Below, piece by piece: positions 59,938 to 64,000 of a stretch of 64,000 bases of DNA. Every line of letters begins with the position of its first letter. The stretch's first letter is position 1. The translations under genes and the position numbers were made by a program. The notes below the pieces were generated by a model. The model saw nothing but the letters and a program-made list of their open reading frames with translations. It was not told where the DNA came from and made no database searches. The DNA is from Uranotaenia lowii. Taxonomy: Eukaryota; Arthropoda; Insecta; Diptera; Culicidae. The stretch is taken from assembly GCF_029784155.1 (NCBI RefSeq), contig NC_073693.1, positions 233,730,016-233,794,015 on the forward strand, given 5' to 3'.

Positions 59938-62308
59938 CCTTCCTTTACGGTTAAAAAAAAAAGGACGATTACCTAGCTGGTTAAGGTAATATAGACCCGG
60001 AATACTGACTGTATCTTAAAAATAATTAAACCGATTTTCATAAATTATACTATTTTGGAATCGTCTACATGCTCACTATCAATTTATGAAGAAACATGTT
60101 TATTTTTATTTCGGTTTTGACAGAAAATTGAGACGACAGACAAAATGGCCAAAACAGATGACGTTTTTTTAACAAAGATCTTGACTATCCTGGTTCGAAT
60201 AATGAAATTTCATAATGTCAGCTATATTTAAGCTGATTGAAATACTCATTTGAAGTGAAAAAAGTTTTTGGTTTCTAATATTATACGCCATAAATAGAAA
60301 TTTAAGAAAAACAGAAAAATCAGTTAAGTTACCCGAGGTAAGTGTGGACGATGGCTATTTAAACAATATTGTACAGTATTTTTTCAAACTTTTAATGCAA
60401 AATGTTAAATTAGCTCCATCTAATTACTGTAAAAGAGATACGATTATTTCAATAACGGATGTTTACAGCGACTTTTTGTTAATTTGTCATTTGACAAACT
60501 CTATATTGGAATAATTTTTACATTCGAAATTACAAGTTAAAAGAAGCAACGGCGGATTAAAATGAAGAAAAGGAAGACTTTTTACAAAATAGGTACTAAT
60601 TTTTTTTCTCAAAACTCCACTTGGAGTAAGTGGGGACGTCTTTATACAGACTTGATGTTAACACATTTTATTAATTTGCTTATCGTCATCCAATACTATT
60701 TAGCTATATTAAGCATTCGGATGATAAAAATAAAATTTGGCACAAGTATTTCATGTTCTGGAATAAGTATATATTTTCGATAAATCTCGATTAGGTGTGT
60801 TGGTACACATCTAACCCATCGGGTTGATACTGTATATGAGCTGCGATTGCTTCGCCTCCCATACAGAACTAACCGCTGCTCAGCAAAGATTCAACCGATT
60901 AGTTTGAGCTTTCTCCCACATGTCCTAGACTTACATTTTCAGAACCACTTTTCAATGTTTCTTCTCCAAAGCGCTCTAGCTTTAATTATCCATCTATCAT
61001 TTCCTATCTTTCGATTTCCATTCTACTAGAATCTATCTCGCCGAAATGCCATTAAAATATTATAACATTTTCGATAAAATCGGTTCTAGTGTTTTGCAAC
61101 ATAAATTACACATAAAAATCTTTGAAAAATGGCTTACTAATAGTACCATGCATTTTTTAAACTGTTCGAGCAAGAAAGTAACGTATTCAACCAAGAAAAT
61201 ACAAGTTTGTTGAAAATTTCCTAAGAAACTAAAAAAATCTACCGTCCTCAATTACCCCATAAAGCGGGATGGGACCCACAGCAGGAAGAGACCAACAGCA
61301 CCAACATTTTGAACAATCACATTGAACGTAAATTTTTCAAAATTGATCCACTGCTAATTTTTCAATGATTTTTTACATAAGAACTATACAAAAAACGGTC
61401 CGAATTTGCCCAGATGTACCTTACTTTTTTCTTGAAAACCGTTGTATTCTTTACTGAGTAATCAGCTAATTCTCATAAAACTAGGTTGAAAAGTGATTTA
61501 TGATATCACATTTAGAACTGCGAAAAACACACAATGAGAGATATCCGGAGTACACCGTGCCTCATTTCGACATATAATGGACCAAGTATGCAGATTTTAT
61601 ATTCTAGAGCTAGTCAAAGGGTCGTTTTCCATTTCTAACAATATTATTTGATGAATTAATTTAAAGTTTTAAGATAGTTGTGCGCAGTCTAACGAAAAGC
61701 GTAAAGCAAAAATTGATTAATCTCACATTTGGTCCTCAATATATTGAAATTCTATGATGTAGTAGGTACTCCAATTGGTTACCCTGTTTAGTCCCCTGTC
61801 AGTCTCTTTAGAACAAAATTTATCACTTTGGATTAGAGTTAATGTTAATTAATGTAAATTTTTTCAATCTAAATTCATTATTCTCATGGAATTATAGTTA
61901 TAAAATCATTTGAAATTTTTTTAAAGAACTGTTTAAATAAGCTGTGGTCTGTAAAACCAGCAATTTTATTGTTAAAATATGAGCTCTCAATCTATTTAAA
62001 CTGATATCAGTCAAAAGTTTTTCAATACGACTTCAACAAAATGTTGTCGATTTCTGAAGACCATAAAAATCAAAACCCAAATTTTCAAAAAGCCTCTGAT
62101 AGCAAATCCTTGGACGATTTCGAAATGGTATAGTTTATGAAAATCACTTCTGACTGACCACTGACTCTGGTAACCTATTCAAACTATCAAAAACCTAAAA
62201 ATGAGAAATTGTAGTATTCCGTCCTCATTTTAGGATAAGTCAAAAAATTTCACGTATTCGGTTATTCGGGTTCAGTTCGGGTCATATAGACCCCAACCGC
62301 AAGAAAGG
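59938..62308. mobile_element. 2.4-kb TTAA-flanked element with a nested repeat
   Basis: TTAA at 59934-59937 and 62309-62312. The ends are CCTTCCTTTACGGTTA and, reverse-complemented, CCTTTCTTGCGGTTGG; both sides carry an ATATAGACCC or CTATATGACCC block slightly inside. It encloses the repeat at 60330-61262. No transposase was recognised. Similarity of the ends is partial. Confidence 0.55.
60330..61262. mobile_element. element with GGGTAATTGAGGACG-type ends, partner of 3.4-kb copy
   Basis: The left end reads ACCCGAGGTAAGTGTGGACG and the right end, reverse-complemented, TATGGGGTAATTGAGGACGG: imperfect inverted repeats. The first 360 bp match the minus-strand repeat at 3375-3830. Short frames inside are not convincing genes. 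Confidence 0.45.
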
Positions 62309-62389
62309 TTAAATTTACTTATTTTCCTAAAAACAAAATTTCTGGCGTTCTTCTAACTTTACACTGAGTTTCTCCTGTTTCACCTCTGG

Positions 62390-62960
62390 TTCTCTAAAGA
62401 TTTGTTTCTGAATTGTTTCTAACTCAGCTTTTTTATGCATATTTTTATAATTCGTTCCTTATATACTTTGATTTTCTTCAAAATGTTTTCCGATTTTTCC
62501 CTTTTTTCCCAGTCCTTTTATTTTTTATTATTTTTTTTTCTAGATTTCCTTCTAATTTTTTTCCTAAATTTATTACGATATTCTTATAAATGTTTGTGGA
62601 TTGTTTTATGTTTGTCCAATTTTTGTATGATTTTGTGTTTTTCTCTGACATTCTATTTAATTTTCATTTGAGTTTCTTTTAAAATTCTTATAATCTTGTT
62701 TTGATTTTATTTTTATTCTTTGTTTTTCGACCATTTCTTTTTCTAACTATTCTCTTTAATGTTTTCTATTTTCATACTGATTCTTCTAGCTGTGTCATAA
62801 CTTTTTTTTTTGATTTTTGTTCAATTTCTTCGGTTCCTTCATCTGGTGAAATTGTGATAATTGTGATATGATAAATTTCAAATGTTTTGTTTCTTCTTTT
62901 TTCTGTTTTCTCTTTGTTTTTCTCTGATATGAGGTTTTTCTTGTGATTTAAAAAAAACAA
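62390..62960. repeat. T-rich, strand-asymmetric tract
   Basis: About 570 bp dominated by T with TTCT and TTTTT runs on one strand. Open frames here follow from the low complexity. Confidence 0.5.
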
Positions 62961-64000
62961 TTAAAAAAAAAGGCATGTGTTGAAAATGAAAGAAGTGAAA
63001 TTTCGAATTGGCCTCATTTTAATTACATACTTAATGCATCATCGACTTATTTTTGTAAAATAAAATGATAACTTCAGATAGTGTTGAACTTATTTTTCTA
63101 TGTATGTGTTTGTGTTCTTTTAAGTTTATCGACCTTATCGATGAAAGTGATGTCCTTTTTAGTAAGAATAATTCAACATTATGAAATTTTATAGACGGAT
63201 AGAATGTTAGAAGAAATGAAAGATGGAAAAAATGAGCGAGCATATTTTTTTTAGAAGCATTATCATCACATACGAAATTTTTGTTCAGCACAAATCAACT
63301 ACTATGAAGTGGTAGGTAAAGATAGTGTTTCGATTTTCCTGTTGTTTGTTTTCCAATTTATTCTAACTTTTTTTTTATTTGCATTTTTTATCGATCGATT
63401 TTTTTTTAGATTTACATAGTTCACGCGTTATTCTGATTTTTTTTCTGTTTTGCTATGGATTTCTTTAGTTTTATTTCCCATGTTCTTTTGAGATCGCTCT
63501 GATTATGTACTTATTTTCTCCTGATAACTTTCAGGGCATAATTTGCTTTTATCTCATAGTAAGTTCGTAGCATTTAGATACAGGAATTTGGTTGCTGTAA
63601 TAACAAATGAATTCGAAAAATGCAACACTCTGTTTTGTGAATAATTTTTGAATGCATGGATGTAAAATGGTACAATTTTCAGCGAAGTTACCTAATGTTA
63701 CATATGCTAATTTCTGTGATGTTCTGTCAAGTGGTTTTTGAGATAGCGTCGAATGAAGAAATTTTGCGACTTTAAGTTTTTGGCAACACGTGCGCCATCT
63801 TTATGCATACTTAAAACCACATTTTTTTTAATCAATACTTTTTTTATTACGTTTGCTGTTTCCTGAAGCTTGACATTCAAAATAACTAAAAATTTTTGAA
63901 TTTGGTCGAAGTTGTAACGAATTTAGCCGATTGTCCTCCTTCGACACAAAAACAACATATTTGACTTTTTATCACTCCACCGCCGTTTTTGTGTAATGGC
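62961..64000. other. AT-rich end of window, no gene seen
   Basis: Contains more T-rich stretches and GGCAACACGTGCGCCATC near 63782. No supported frame or terminal repeats. Confidence 0.3.

Noticed and set aside
62435..62671. 78-codon hydrophobic frame as a membrane protein
   Set aside because: Result of a T-rich low-complexity tract (phenylalanine/leucine codons).

Overview
This is AT-rich eukaryotic DNA with no operons and almost no long open frames. It holds degenerate mobile elements, short spliced-gene signals and a few GC-richer islands. A mosquito or close dipteran relative is the best fit: there is a DD37E IS630-Tc1-mariner element of the kind described from mosquitoes, a Penelope-like element, many TA-, TTAA- and 8-bp-duplication MITEs, short (about 60 nt) introns and heavy TE nesting. 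The species is not identifiable by eye. Most of the window reads as large introns or intergenic space in which transposons have piled up.

Left part (1-12.1 kb): a nearly complete Penelope-like retroelement (330-2831) has hammerhead-like motifs on both sides. It is followed by a non-autonomous Helitron (4587-5895) and a 6-kb degenerate GAGACTCTTTT minisatellite that contains about 0.9-kb higher-order units. The minisatellite is interrupted by an 8-bp-TSD hAT-like MITE (10102-10473) and by a TA-flanked element carrying a small spliced-gene-like cassette (11057-12018).

Middle (12-34 kb): GC-richer islands alternate with AT-rich filler. One island holds a convincing short coding exon (19833-19968). 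Between 20.0 and 22.9 kb lies a foldback-like element with subrepetitive arms, invaded by a decayed mariner (20346-21624) and a small Helitron (22298-22773). A DD37E mariner with a broken transposase is at 31394-32675.

Right part (34-64 kb): a LINE remnant is split by a TA MITE. Three long non-autonomous hAT-like elements have exact 8-bp duplications and TIRs: 36144-37944 (TSD ATCTACTC), 39326-41084 (TSD ATCTTAAC, with a G-tract TTAA MITE nested inside) and 56386-57959 (TSD ATTTAGAA). A spliced THAP-domain coding region (38998-38723, minus) and the endonuclease remnant of a second Penelope-like element lie close together. The best hammerhead-ribozyme match is near 41.4 kb. A Helitron at 48449-49828 contains seven head-to-tail copies of its own 5' terminal segment. 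Several TTAA elements and a mosaic repeat family (about 44.0, 53.6 and 56.0 kb) follow.

Host-gene evidence is limited to short exons (THAP; the 19.8-kb exon; a weak 59.0-kb candidate). The strongest signals are element boundaries, because matching TIRs and target-site duplications can be checked letter by letter.
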